In this document: positions 1-8,179 of the stretch, piece by piece
How the letters are laid out: each line of letters opens with the position of its first letter
Position numbering within the stretch: the first letter of the stretch is position 1
NCBI GenBank assembly: GCA_040385825.1
Contig: JAZKGQ010000006.1
Coordinates: 124,001 to 188,000 of the forward strand
DNA length: 64,000 bases
Direction of reading: 5' to 3'
From: JANNNF01 sp040385825
GTDB taxonomy: Bacteria; Pseudomonadota; Alphaproteobacteria; Rhodobacterales; Rhodobacteraceae
Program-made: the position numbers and the translations under genes
Notes under the pieces: model-generated
What the model was told of the DNA's origin: nothing
The model's database searches: none
Seen by the model: the letters and a program-made list of their open reading frames with translations, nothing else

Positions 1-533
1 ATGGCTGCGGCAAGTCCTTTGTCGCGGCCAATCTGGCGCTGTCGATGGCGCGCATGCCGTCCTGCCGCACCGTGCTGATGGATCTGGAACTGCGCGACCC
101 GCAGCTTGCCGGCCTGTTCGGCCTGCGCGAACCGCAGCCGCTGCGCGAGTTTCTGTCGGGCGACCAGCCGCTGGAATCGCATTTCCGCCGGGTGGGGCGC
201 AATCTGGCGCTGGCGCTGAACGGCGAGGCCGTGCCCGACACCGCCGCCCTGCTGCAAGACCCAGAAACCGCCCGCGCGCTGGAAGCCATGCGCGACCAGT
301 TGCAACCCGATGTGGTGATCTGTGACCTGCCCCCGGCGCTTGGGTCGGATGATGTGATCGGTCTTGCGGGGCAGGTGGATGCCGTGCTGCTGGTGACCGA
401 TGGCACCAAGACCTCGCCCGCCGACATCCGCGCCTGCGAACATCTGCTGGACGGGCGGCTGCCGCTGCTGGGCGTGGTGCTGAACCGCGCGCAGGATCGC
501 GGCACGCAGCGCTATTCCTACGGAAAGCGGTGA
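1..533 (+). CDS. Tyrosine-kinase-like capsule/EPS ATPase, C-terminal part (CpsD/CapB type)
   Basis: The gene enters from the left edge, so its start is missing. The readable frame begins at base 3 with GCGKS, a Walker A P-loop, and continues into a TVLMDLELRDP segment that matches the Walker A-prime region of bacterial tyrosine kinases and MinD/ParA-like ATPases. Further on, VVICDLPP is the Walker B segment. The C-terminus has two tyrosines (RYSYGKR), a short version of the tyrosine tail that such kinases autophosphorylate. The stop lies 7 bases before the next gene, a Wzz-domain protein, so the two probably act together in controlling polysaccharide chain length and export at the inner membrane. 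Kinase activity is inferred from context; a plain ParA-like ATPase is the alternative. Confidence 0.8.
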   Translation, partial: GCGKSFVAANLALSMARMPSCRTVLMDLELRDPQLAGLFGLREPQPLREFLSGDQPLESHFRRVGRNLALALNGEAVPDTAALLQDPETARALEAMRDQLQPDVVICDLPPALGSDDVIGLAGQVDAVLLVTDGTKTSPADIRACEHLLDGRLPLLGVVLNRAQDRGTQRYSYGKR

Positions 534-540
534 GGCCGGG

Positions 541-1872
541 ATGGGACAGATTCAAACCCTCGACGACCTGATTTCCTTTCTGACCCGGCGCAAGTGGATC
601 ATCGGGCTGATCGCCATTCTGGGCATAGCCCTGTCGGTTGCCGTCGCCAAGCTGCGCCCCGACAGCTATGAAACCGCCGCCACCATTCAGGTGCAGGGCG
701 CGCAGGTCAGCGGCGATGGCGCGGGGCAAGGCGGGTCTGCCGTGCTGCTGCAAACCATTCAGCAGCAACTGACCACCCGCGATGCCATGCTGGCGGTGAT
801 CGAACGGCACGGGCTGTTCACCGATCTGCCGCTGAGCATGGATGAAAAGATCGGGCTTCTGCGGGCTTCGGTCCGGTTCGACGGCATCGCCAGCGTCGGA
901 AGCCAAAGCTATGGCGCGCCCGCCAACCTTGCGGCCATCGTGGTGGTGGCGCGGCTTGGCAGCGCCGATCAGGCCGCCCGCGTCGCCAATGACTTTGCCC
1001 AAAGCATCCTCGACATGTCCTCGGTCGGCACCGCCGACAAGGCGCGCGAAACGCTGCAATTCTTTGCCGATGAACGCAGCCGGATCGAGGCCGAGATCGC
1101 TGCACAGGAAACCCTGATCGCCGATTACAAGAATGCCAATGGCGGCGCCTTGCCCGCGATGGTCGAGACGCAGCGCACCGAACTGACCGCGCTGGACAGC
1201 GACACCCGCGCGCTGGATCAGCAGTTGCTGGCGGTGCGCGGCGAAATGGCCCCGCTGGAACAGGCCGCCACCCTGCGCGCCACCGAACGGCGCAGGCTGG
1301 CCGATCTGACCGCGCAGGCCCGTCTGCTGAGCGATCAGAAAACCGCGCTGGCCACCCGCCGGGCCGAAATCGCAACCGTGATCGCCCAGACCCCCGAGGT
1401 GGAACGCCAACTGTCGGGCTTTGACCGTCAGCTTGTGCAGTTGCGCGAACAGTATCAGGTGATCACCCGCCGTCTGGCCGAGGCTGAAACCACGCAGCGA
1501 CTTGCCGAACGTCAGCAGGGCGAACGGTTTGCGCTGCTGGAACGGGCGGAAACGCCGCTTTACCCCACCGGGTCGGGCGGCAAGAAAATCGCGCTGGCGG
1601 GGGCGATGGTCAGCCTTGTCATCGCCCTGGGGCTGGCTTTCCTGCTGGATGTGCTGAACCCCGTCGTGCGCACCGCGGCCCAGATGGAACGCCAGTTGGG
1701 CCTGCGCCCGGTCGTCACCTTTGGCGAGTTGGACCTTGGCAAGCCGCGCAAGGGCGGCGGCAGCCTGACCGCCCTGCCCGATCTGCGCAAACAGGTGCAG
1801 GCCCTGCCGCGGTTCGTGGTGGTGTCGGCGGGCATGACGATGCTGTTGCTGATGGCCTCGGCCTTCGTCTGA
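541..1872 (+). CDS. Wzz/GumC-type polysaccharide chain-length determinant
   Basis: This 443-residue inner-membrane protein has an N-terminal Wzz layout: a membrane helix at about residues 19-37, a long periplasmic part with heptad-like charged helices (about 170-345), and a second membrane helix at about 349-370. The LDVLNPVVR segment after that helix is typical of polysaccharide co-polymerases. It has no fused kinase domain; the ATPase partner is the gene just upstream. An extra hydrophobic stretch ends the protein (about 424-443), suggesting a third membrane pass that is not usual in the family. It probably sets polymer length and links Wzy polymerase to export. A hairpin terminator follows. 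Confidence 0.85.
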   Translation: MGQIQTLDDLISFLTRRKWIIGLIAILGIALSVAVAKLRPDSYETAATIQVQGAQVSGDGAGQGGSAVLLQTIQQQLTTRDAMLAVIERHGLFTDLPLSMDEKIGLLRASVRFDGIASVGSQSYGAPANLAAIVVVARLGSADQAARVANDFAQSILDMSSVGTADKARETLQFFADERSRIEAEIAAQETLIADYKNANGGALPAMVETQRTELTALDSDTRALDQQLLAVRGEMAPLEQAATLRATERRRLADLTAQARLLSDQKTALATRRAEIATVIAQTPEVERQLSGFDRQLVQLREQYQVITRRLAEAETTQRLAERQQGERFALLERAETPLYPTGSGGKKIALAGAMVSLVIALGLAFLLDVLNPVVRTAAQMERQLGLRPVVTFGELDLGKPRKGGGSLTALPDLRKQVQALPRFVVVSAGMTMLLLMASAFV

Positions 1873-1890
1873 CGGATGAACCCCCAATGC

Positions 1891-1923
1891 AGAAGGCCCG
1901 CCCCATCACAGGGCGGGCCTTCT
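1891..1923. terminator. Bidirectional hairpin terminator
   Basis: A perfect 13-bp inverted repeat (1891-1903 and 1911-1923) with a 7-base loop lies between two convergent genes, the chain-length protein and the sugar transferase. There is no clear T tract on either strand, so it may act as an mRNA end or block for both. Confidence 0.75.
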
Positions 1924-1944
1924 GGTTGATCGCGTCGGCACAGG

Positions 1945-2649
1945 TCAGCAGCCGGTGCCCTTGACCACCACGCCCACGGTGCGCGCCAGAATGCGCATGT
2001 CGGTCATGAAGGACAGGGCCACCTCATAGGCGCTGTCATATTCGGCCCGTGCCTCGAACGTGGTGCGGTTGCGGCCTGCCGTCTGCCAATACCCGGTGAT
2101 CCCCGGACGCAGCGCGTAATAGGCGATGCCCGGATACAGCGACTGCTGGTTCAGCATCATCGGGCGCGGGCCGACAAGGCTCATTTCGCCCTTCAGCACG
2201 TTCCACAATTGCGGCAGTTCATCCAGCGAGGATTTGCGCAGCACCGACCCGAACCCCGTCACCCGAGGGTCATGGCGCAGCTTTTGCGTGCTGTCCCATT
2301 CGGCCCGCGCTTCGGGGTTGGAGGCAAGGTAATCCTCCATCCGGGCGTCGGCATCATTGACCATGCTGCGCAGTTTCCACATGCGGAACGGCTTGCCGTT
2401 CTTGCCGACGCGGATCTGCGCATAGAACGGACTGCCGCCTTCACGGGCAACACCGATCGCCAGCCCGGCGATCAGCGGCACAACCACAGGCAGCGCCAGC
2501 ACAACGGCCGCCACATCGATCGCCCGTTTCATCACCGCACGGTACAGGCCCCGCCGCTTTGGCAAGGCCTGCCAGGCCGTGGCCTGGCTTGGCACCTGCG
2601 CGACAGGTGCAGTCGGGCTGCTTGCGAACTCTGGAAAACTGATTGTCAT
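1945..2649 (-). CDS. ExoY-like undecaprenyl-phosphate sugar phosphotransferase
   Basis: This 234-residue protein fits the bacterial sugar transferase family that starts exopolysaccharide repeat units by moving a sugar phosphate onto undecaprenyl phosphate. A hydrophobic membrane anchor lies at about residues 40-65 (following RAIDV). The family motifs are all visible: FRMWKLRSM, SLDELPQLWNVLKG, MSLVGPRP and RPGITGYWQ. The length equals that of ExoY-type enzymes that lack the extra N-terminal membrane domain. The start is the ATG at 2649, preceded only by a weak ribosome site. The sugar transferred (galactose or glucose) cannot be told from the sequence. Confidence 0.92.
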   Translation of the reverse strand: MTISFPEFASSPTAPVAQVPSQATAWQALPKRRGLYRAVMKRAIDVAAVVLALPVVVPLIAGLAIGVAREGGSPFYAQIRVGKNGKPFRMWKLRSMVNDADARMEDYLASNPEARAEWDSTQKLRHDPRVTGFGSVLRKSSLDELPQLWNVLKGEMSLVGPRPMMLNQQSLYPGIAYYALRPGITGYWQTAGRNRTTFEARAEYDSAYEVALSFMTDMRILARTVGVVVKGTGC

Positions 2650-3073
2650 TGTCAGCGATCCACAGACAGTTGCAGCAGAATTTCGTTTTCATCGGCATCC
2701 GCATTGCCCGAAAGCAGCACGCAAACCTCGCCTGATATACATTTTTGGCAGAACATGACTGGTACTCTAATAGAACGCCCCCAAATGTATTTTAGCTGTT
2801 TTGCAGGGCGCTTGGCGACAGGGCATACGGCGAGGCCGCCACAATTTCGCCACGTCTTGTCAGATTTCTTGCCTTAATTTCGGCGGCACGCCGCCACAAT
2901 CGGCAGCCAATCTTCTTGCAGTTGTGCGCGTAAAATCTGGCGCAAGCGGCGGCTGATCAAATGATTCGCGGCCAAAGACAGGATTGAGATTCAGGTCCGC
3001 AGATCGGCACCGAAATTTGCCGGGCCGGGCGGCGGATCATTGTTTCCTTATGGCGCCAAGTCCGGCCCGGTGC
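2650..3073. other. Non-coding region upstream of the sugar transferase gene
   Basis: I see no convincing gene in these 424 bases. The part nearest the sugar transferase (about 2730-2800) is clearly AT-richer than the surroundings and carries an 8-bp inverted repeat. The remainder is mixed, with several GCCGCC-rich short repeats around 2880-2960. It most likely holds the promoter and control sites of the sugar transferase gene. Confidence 0.5.
2737..2790. promoter_or_regulatory. Inverted repeat in the sugar transferase promoter region
   Basis: ATACATTT (2737-2744) and AAATGTAT (2783-2790) form a perfect 8-bp inverted repeat spaced by 38 bases, inside an AT-rich patch about 90-140 bases upstream of the exoY-like start. 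Zinc-finger regulators of the MucR/RosR family bind AT-rich sites ahead of exoY genes in related bacteria, so this is a plausible operator. That link is inference only. Confidence 0.3.
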
Positions 3074-3292
3074 TCAATTGCGCACCGGCACCGGCGCGCT
3101 TGCCAGAACATACAGCAACGCGGTGCAAATGCCCGTCAGGCTATAGCTGATCAAGGCCATGGACAGCGCATGCCCGGCCAGCAGGCTTCCGAAGAAGCCG
3201 ACAAGACTGCCCGCCAGACCGCTTAACATCACGCCAACCGACAACGACCACCTCGCCCGAAGCAATACCATCCAAGGTTTAGTTTGTTTCAT
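3074..3292 (-). CDS. Small hypothetical membrane protein
   Basis: This 72-residue protein starts at the ATG at 3292; a TTG at 3304 would add four residues, but a GGAA sits just before it and would fit neither start well. It begins with MKQTKPWMVLLRARW, then has two hydrophobic stretches (about residues 16-38 and 42-64) consistent with two membrane passes joined by a short loop. No family is recognised. It lies downstream of the rfb operon (72 bases after rfbA stops, same strand) and could be its last gene. Amino-acid composition supports a real membrane protein, but an overlapping frame on the other strand keeps confidence moderate. Confidence 0.5.
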   Translation of the reverse strand: MKQTKPWMVLLRARWSLSVGVMLSGLAGSLVGFFGSLLAGHALSMALISYSLTGICTALLYVLASAPVPVRN

Positions 3293-3364
3293 AATCGACG
3301 ACAATTCCAGCAGGAATTTCGGATATGGCGGCAGATTGGTGCTTTGCCGCCAACCGGCCTTTCG

Positions 3365-4237
3365 TCATTCCTGCAAGATCCCCGCCAGATAGCGGCCATA
3401 GTCGTTCTTGCGGAAAATCGCGGCGCGGGCGGCCAGACCCGCCATGTCGATCCAGCCCAGACGATACGCCACCTCATCGGGGCAGCCGACCTGCAACCCC
3501 TGCCGGGCCTCCAGCGTGCGCACGAAATTGCCGGCATCCAGCAAGCTGCCATGGGTGCCGGTATCCAGCCAGGCAAAACCGCGCCCCATGCGTTCGACCT
3601 TGAGACTGCCTTCGGCGCGGTAAAACTCCAGCAGGTCGGTGATCTCCAGTTCTCCTCGGGCAGAAGGCTTGATCTGTTCCGCAAGGGCGGGCGCGCGGGC
3701 GTCGAGGTAGTACAGACCCGTCACCGCAAAATTCGACGGCGGCACCTCGGGCTTTTCGATGATCGCGCCCACATTGCCATCGGCGTCAAAGGCCACCACC
3801 CCATAGCGTTCGGGGTCGGACACCCGGTAGCCGAACACGGTGCCGCCTTGCTGACGGTCGGCACTGGCCAGCATTTCGGGCAGGCCATGGCCGAAAAAGA
3901 TGTTGTCGCCCAGCACCATGGCCGAGGGTGCCCCGTCGAGGAAATCCTTCGCCAGCAGATAGGCCTGTGCCAGCCCGTCCGGCGACGGCTGGGTGATGTA
4001 GGTCAGGCTGATGCCCCACTGGCTGCCATCGCCCAGAAGGCGCTGAAACTGAAACTGGTCTTCCGGGGTGGTGATGATCGCAATTTCCCGGATGCCGCCC
4101 AGCATCAGCACGGTCAGCGGGTAATAGATCATCGGCTTGTCATAGATCGGCAGCAGTTGCTTGGACACGCCCATGGTGATCGGCCACAGCCGGGTGCCCG
4201 ACCCTCCGGCCAGCAGAATGCCTTTGCGCTGTGTCAT
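3365..4237 (-). CDS. rfbA: Glucose-1-phosphate thymidylyltransferase
   Basis: RfbA/RmlA makes dTDP-glucose from glucose-1-phosphate and dTTP, the first step to dTDP-L-rhamnose. The nucleotide-binding signature GILLAGGSGTRLWP starts at residue 6, followed by the KQLLPIYDKPMIYYPL substrate motif and MVLGDNIFFG. Its 290 residues match the family. The start is the ATG at 4237, overlapping the rfbD stop by four bases (ATGA); an upstream extension of the frame has no support. It is the last gene of the rfbC-B-D-A operon. Confidence 0.97.
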   Translation of the reverse strand: MTQRKGILLAGGSGTRLWPITMGVSKQLLPIYDKPMIYYPLTVLMLGGIREIAIITTPEDQFQFQRLLGDGSQWGISLTYITQPSPDGLAQAYLLAKDFLDGAPSAMVLGDNIFFGHGLPEMLASADRQQGGTVFGYRVSDPERYGVVAFDADGNVGAIIEKPEVPPSNFAVTGLYYLDARAPALAEQIKPSARGELEITDLLEFYRAEGSLKVERMGRGFAWLDTGTHGSLLDAGNFVRTLEARQGLQVGCPDEVAYRLGWIDMAGLAARAAIFRKNDYGRYLAGILQE

Positions 4238-5094
4238 GCTTTCGCTCCAAGCTCTGTCAGAATGTCGGTCAGGCCAGCCTGCCACTGGGGCCGGGCGATG
4301 CCGAAGGCCTGTTCCAGCGCCGAACAGTCCATCCGGGAATTCAGCGGGCGTTTGGCCGGGGTCGGATAGGCGCTGGACGGAATGTCGGTGATGGTGCAGT
4401 TGAACCCCGCCCCCGCCATGATCGCGCGGGCAAAGCCTGCCCAACTGGTATCGGGCGCGCCACTGAAATGATGGGTGCCCCCCGGCGCGCCGTCGCGCAG
4501 GGCACGGGCCGCCCCATACAGCGCGTCGGCAATATCCGCCGCAGGGGTCGGGCCGCCGATCTGGTCGGCCACCACGGTCAGCGCGTCGCGGCTGGCCCCA
4601 AGGCGCAGCATGGTCTTCACAAAATTCGCACCATGGGCAGATACGACCCAAGAGGTGCGCAAGATCAGATGCGCCCCGCCCGCTGCGCGAACGCCTTGCT
4701 CGCCCAGCAATTTGGTACGCCCGTAGGCCCCCAAAGGCCCGGTCGGATGATCCACCGTGAACGGCTGATCCCCCGCGCCATCGAACACATAATCGGTCGA
4801 GATGTGCAAAAATGGCAGCCCCCGGTCGGCACAGGCCCGCGCCATTGCCGCAGGGGCCGCCCCGTTGACCAGCGCGGCCGCCGCCTCCTCGGCCTCGGCC
4901 TGGTCCACCGCCGTCCAGGCCGCCGCGTTGATCACCACATCGGCATCCGTCGCCGCCACCGCCGCCGCACAGGCCGCAGGGTCAGACAGATCGGCGCGAT
5001 CCCGGCCAAGCGAAGTGACCACCACCCCTGCCGGGGCACGGCGGATCAGTTCCTGCGCAACCTGGCCCGTTTGGCCAAAGACCAGAACCTTCAT
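4234..5094 (-). CDS. rfbD: dTDP-4-dehydrorhamnose reductase
   Basis: RfbD/RmlD reduces dTDP-4-keto-L-rhamnose to dTDP-L-rhamnose with NAD(P)H, the last pathway step. This 286-residue extended SDR protein begins MKVLVFGQTGQV, a nucleotide-binding turn, and contains the catalytic YGRTK (YxxxK) and the TDYVFDG segment typical of RmlD. The start chosen is the ATG at 5094, which overlaps the rfbB stop by four bases; a longer frame exists but its first 19 residues do not resemble the family. Translational coupling along the operon is likely. Confidence 0.96.
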   Translation of the reverse strand: MKVLVFGQTGQVAQELIRRAPAGVVVTSLGRDRADLSDPAACAAAVAATDADVVINAAAWTAVDQAEAEEAAAALVNGAAPAAMARACADRGLPFLHISTDYVFDGAGDQPFTVDHPTGPLGAYGRTKLLGEQGVRAAGGAHLILRTSWVVSAHGANFVKTMLRLGASRDALTVVADQIGGPTPAADIADALYGAARALRDGAPGGTHHFSGAPDTSWAGFARAIMAGAGFNCTITDIPSSAYPTPAKRPLNSRMDCSALEQAFGIARPQWQAGLTDILTELGAKA

Positions 5095-6131
5095 GCCTTG
5101 ACCCCCAACCGCGTGCCGACCCCGGCGCGGGCTTGCAGCGGTTTCCACCATGCCTCGTTGTCCAGATACCAGCGCACGGTCTTGCGCAGCCCCTGTTCCA
5201 GCGTCACCGACGGACGCCAGCCCAGTTCCTCGCGGATGCGGGCAGGGTCGATGGCATAGCGGGCGTCATGGCCGGGGCGGTCAGTGACATGGGTGATCAG
5301 ATCGGCATGGGGCGCGCCGATCGGGTGCATCTCGTCCAGCAGGGTGCAGATCATGTGGACCAGATCGATATTGCGCGCCTCGTTCTCGCCGCCGATGTTG
5401 TAGCTGCGGCCCACCTGCCCCCGCGCCACCACATGCAGCAGCGCATCGGCGTGATCTTCTACATAAAGCCAGTCGCGCACGTTCAGCCCGGCCCCGTAGA
5501 CCGGAATGGGCCGCCCGTGCAGCGCGTTCAGAATGACCACCGGCACCAGCTTTTCCGGGAAATGGAAGGGGCCGTAGTTGTTCGAGCAGTTGGTCATCAC
5601 CACCGGCAACCCGTAGGTTTCATGCCACGCGCGCACCAGATGGTCGGACGCGGCCTTGGAGGCCGAATAGGGGCTGTTCGGGGCATAGGGCGTGTCTTCG
5701 GTGAACTGCCCGGTGTCGCCAAGCGTGCCGAACACCTCATCCGTCGAGATGTGGTGGAACCGGAACCCTGCCGGCCGCCCTTGCGCCACCCAATAGGTGC
5801 GCGCCGCCTCCAGCATGTTGAAAGTGCCGGTGATGTTGGTTTCGATGAAGTCCGACGGGCCGTCGATGCTGCGGTCCACATGCGATTCGGCGGCAAGGTG
5901 CATCACGGCATCAGGCTTGTGCGTGGCAAAGATGCGGTCCAGCGCGGCGCGATCGCGGATGTCGGCCTGCTCGAAGCTGTAGAGGTTGGACCCCGACACG
6001 CCTGCCACGTTCTCAAGGCACGCCGCATAGGTCAGCGCGTCAAGGTTCACCACCTCATGCCCCTGCGCCACAGCAAGGCGCACCACGGCCGACCCGATGA
6101 ATCCGGCCCCGCCGGTGATCAGCAGCTTCAT
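5091..6131 (-). CDS. rfbB: dTDP-glucose 4,6-dehydratase
   Basis: RfbB/RmlB converts dTDP-glucose to dTDP-4-keto-6-deoxyglucose using bound NAD. The 346-residue sequence opens with MKLLITGGAGFIGSA, has the dinucleotide-binding glycines at 7-13, the STDEVFG motif, and the active-site YSASKAASDH. Length and motifs match the family well. The start is the ATG at 6131, four bases into the rfbC stop region. It is the second gene of the rhamnose operon. Confidence 0.97.
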   Translation of the reverse strand: MKLLITGGAGFIGSAVVRLAVAQGHEVVNLDALTYAACLENVAGVSGSNLYSFEQADIRDRAALDRIFATHKPDAVMHLAAESHVDRSIDGPSDFIETNITGTFNMLEAARTYWVAQGRPAGFRFHHISTDEVFGTLGDTGQFTEDTPYAPNSPYSASKAASDHLVRAWHETYGLPVVMTNCSNNYGPFHFPEKLVPVVILNALHGRPIPVYGAGLNVRDWLYVEDHADALLHVVARGQVGRSYNIGGENEARNIDLVHMICTLLDEMHPIGAPHADLITHVTDRPGHDARYAIDPARIREELGWRPSVTLEQGLRKTVRWYLDNEAWWKPLQARAGVGTRLGVKA

Positions 6132-6694
6132 TGCGCAGGCTCCCACACGAAGGGCGAGGTGATCGCGGCCAGCAGGGGCGCGGCCATGTCCTTGGCCGAC
6201 AGCACGGGATCGCCCGTCAGGCCCCAGTCGATGCCGATATCGGGGTCATCCCACCGCACCGACCCATCCTGCGCGGGGGCATACATGTCGGTGCATTTGT
6301 ACTGCACTTCGGTATTTTCGGTGCGGGTGACAAAGCCGTGCAGGAACCCCTTGGGGATGAACAACTGCCGGTGATTGGCGGCGGACAGTTCCACCCCCAC
6401 CCATTTGCCATAAGTGGGCGATCCGACCCGGATATCCACCGCCACATCGAAGATCACCCCCTGCGAGCAGCGCACCAGCTTGTCCTGCGCGCGCGGCGGG
6501 GCCTGATAGTGCAGCCCCCGCAGCGTGCCGATCCTGGCCGACATCGAATGGTTGTCCTGCACCCAAGGCAGGGTGATACCCGCCTGCGCCATGCGGTCGG
6601 CGTTCCAGGTTTCGCTGAACCAGCCCCGGTCGTCGCCAAAGCGCGCGGGGGTCAGGATGACAACATCGGGAATGGCGGTCTGTTCGATTTGCAT
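6128..6694 (-). CDS. rfbC: dTDP-4-dehydrorhamnose 3,5-epimerase
   Basis: RfbC/RmlC epimerises C3 and C5 of dTDP-4-keto-6-deoxyglucose. The 188-residue cupin has the characteristic DDRGWFSETWN near the N-terminus, TLRGLHYQ with the catalytic histidine, and FIPKGFLHGFVT. It is the first gene of the operon, and each of the next three starts inside the stop of the one before. The 74 bases between this start and the end of the flippase gene may contain a promoter, or the operon may be read from the flippase gene, which has the same direction. Confidence 0.97.
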   Translation of the reverse strand: MQIEQTAIPDVVILTPARFGDDRGWFSETWNADRMAQAGITLPWVQDNHSMSARIGTLRGLHYQAPPRAQDKLVRCSQGVIFDVAVDIRVGSPTYGKWVGVELSAANHRQLFIPKGFLHGFVTRTENTEVQYKCTDMYAPAQDGSVRWDDPDIGIDWGLTGDPVLSAKDMAAPLLAAITSPFVWEPAQ

Positions 6695-6768
6695 GGTGCT
6701 ATTCTGTCAGGTTGCGGGGGCCGGACGGCCCGGCCAAGGGGGCAGGAATGCGCGTTCTTGTAGCCGCG

Positions 6769-8160
6769 CTAAGGCGACAAGAGCAAGGCACTCAGGGCGG
6801 GGGCATTCGCCCACAGCGCCAAACCGATCAGAAAAGCAGCAAGCGCGCCACAAATCGCATCATGCCCCGCATCCCAGACCCGGTGCCGCCGCGCGATCCA
6901 GACGGTGGCCGGATAGGTCAGCACCTGTGCCAGCCCCTGCCCGATCAGCGCGCCCACCAGCCCGTAGAAATGCGCGCCCCCCAGAAACAGCAGGGTCTGC
7001 ACCACGGCCTTGACCGCGATCACGGCGAAATAGGCCCGCCCGTCGCCTGCCGCCAGCGCCGCCTGATCATAGGTCATGCCCAGCACCATCGGCATCTGCG
7101 CGCAGGCGATCGCCACCACGATGCCCCCCGCCATGGCATAGCGCGCATCATACAGCACCCCCACCAGCGGCACCCCGACCAGCGCCATTCCGCCCAGCAA
7201 GGCCAGCACGCTGACCGTCAGCCCGTAGCGCAGCCGCCGCAACCGCCGCGCGTTGTCTGCCGATGCGGCGGGCGGGCGGTCGCGGTAGATCGGAATCATG
7301 ATCCGCCCTGTCACCGCCCCGGCCAGCAGCACCGGAAAAGAGGCAAGGAAATAGCCGATGTTATAGATCCCCAACCCCTCCAGCGGCAGATAGGCGCCGA
7401 GTATGGCCTTGTCGCCCTGTGACAGCAGAAACCCGCAGGCGGTGGACAAGAAGATCCACTTGCCAAAGTGGATCAGATCGCGCCCCGCCGCAGGCTCCCA
7501 CCGAAAGCGGTTTGTCGTGCCGGGCAGCCCCCACATCATCAGCGCCAGCTTGGCCAGCGACCCGATGATGGCCCCGATGACCAAGGCCCAGACCGATGCC
7601 ATCGTCCAGGCCAGCAGCACCATTGCCACAATGCCGATCGCCTGCGCGACCAGGTCCAGCGCGGTCACCCGCCCCAACAGCAGATGCCGGTTCGCCGTAT
7701 CGATCCGCGTCGGGTTGAACCCCGAGATCAGCAGGCTGACCCCCGCCGCAGGCAACAGCGCGGCCAGTTCCGGCGCGCCATAGAACGCCGCCGCAGGCCA
7801 GGCCAGCAGGCAGGTCACCCCCCACAGCGCCGCCCCCCGCACCACATTGATCGTCCAGGCCGTGTCCAGAAACGCCGCATCGTCGCCGCGCTTGTGCTGC
7901 GATATGGCAGGCCCGATCCCCACATCGGAAAACATCGCAAGGCCGACCAGCACCACCGACACCAGGGCCATGATCCCGAAGGCCTCGGGGAACAGCAGCC
8001 GCGTCAGGATCAGGTTCGACGCCAGCCGCATGGCCTGGGTGACCGCATAGGCCCCGGCGGTAAACGCCGACCCGCGCAGCGCGCGGGCAAAGATACCGGA
8101 ACCGGACAAGGTATTGAACAGGGCCAGTCTCCATCGCACTCGGCGCGACCCTAGGCGCAC
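6769..8160 (-). CDS. Polysaccharide flippase (MOP/Wzx-like)
   Basis: This very hydrophobic protein of up to 463 residues has about 12 membrane helices and the features of the RfbX/MviN-like polysaccharide exporter group: an N-terminal LASNLILTRLLFPEAFGIMALV segment, split here as LTRLLFPEAFG, and the SQGDKAILGAYL motif near the middle. It would flip lipid-linked repeat units across the inner membrane. The start is uncertain: the open frame begins with GTG at 8160, but the membrane-like sequence starts around residue 25, and a GTG at residue 8 or a TTG at about residue 19 are alternatives. It sits upstream of the rhamnose operon on the same strand. Confidence 0.88.
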   Translation of the reverse strand: MRLGSRRVRWRLALFNTLSGSGIFARALRGSAFTAGAYAVTQAMRLASNLILTRLLFPEAFGIMALVSVVLVGLAMFSDVGIGPAISQHKRGDDAAFLDTAWTINVVRGAALWGVTCLLAWPAAAFYGAPELAALLPAAGVSLLISGFNPTRIDTANRHLLLGRVTALDLVAQAIGIVAMVLLAWTMASVWALVIGAIIGSLAKLALMMWGLPGTTNRFRWEPAAGRDLIHFGKWIFLSTACGFLLSQGDKAILGAYLPLEGLGIYNIGYFLASFPVLLAGAVTGRIMIPIYRDRPPAASADNARRLRRLRYGLTVSVLALLGGMALVGVPLVGVLYDARYAMAGGIVVAIACAQMPMVLGMTYDQAALAAGDGRAYFAVIAVKAVVQTLLFLGGAHFYGLVGALIGQGLAQVLTYPATVWIARRHRVWDAGHDAICGALAAFLIGLALWANAPALSALLLSP

Positions 8161-8179
8161 AGATCGCCTGCGTCAATGA

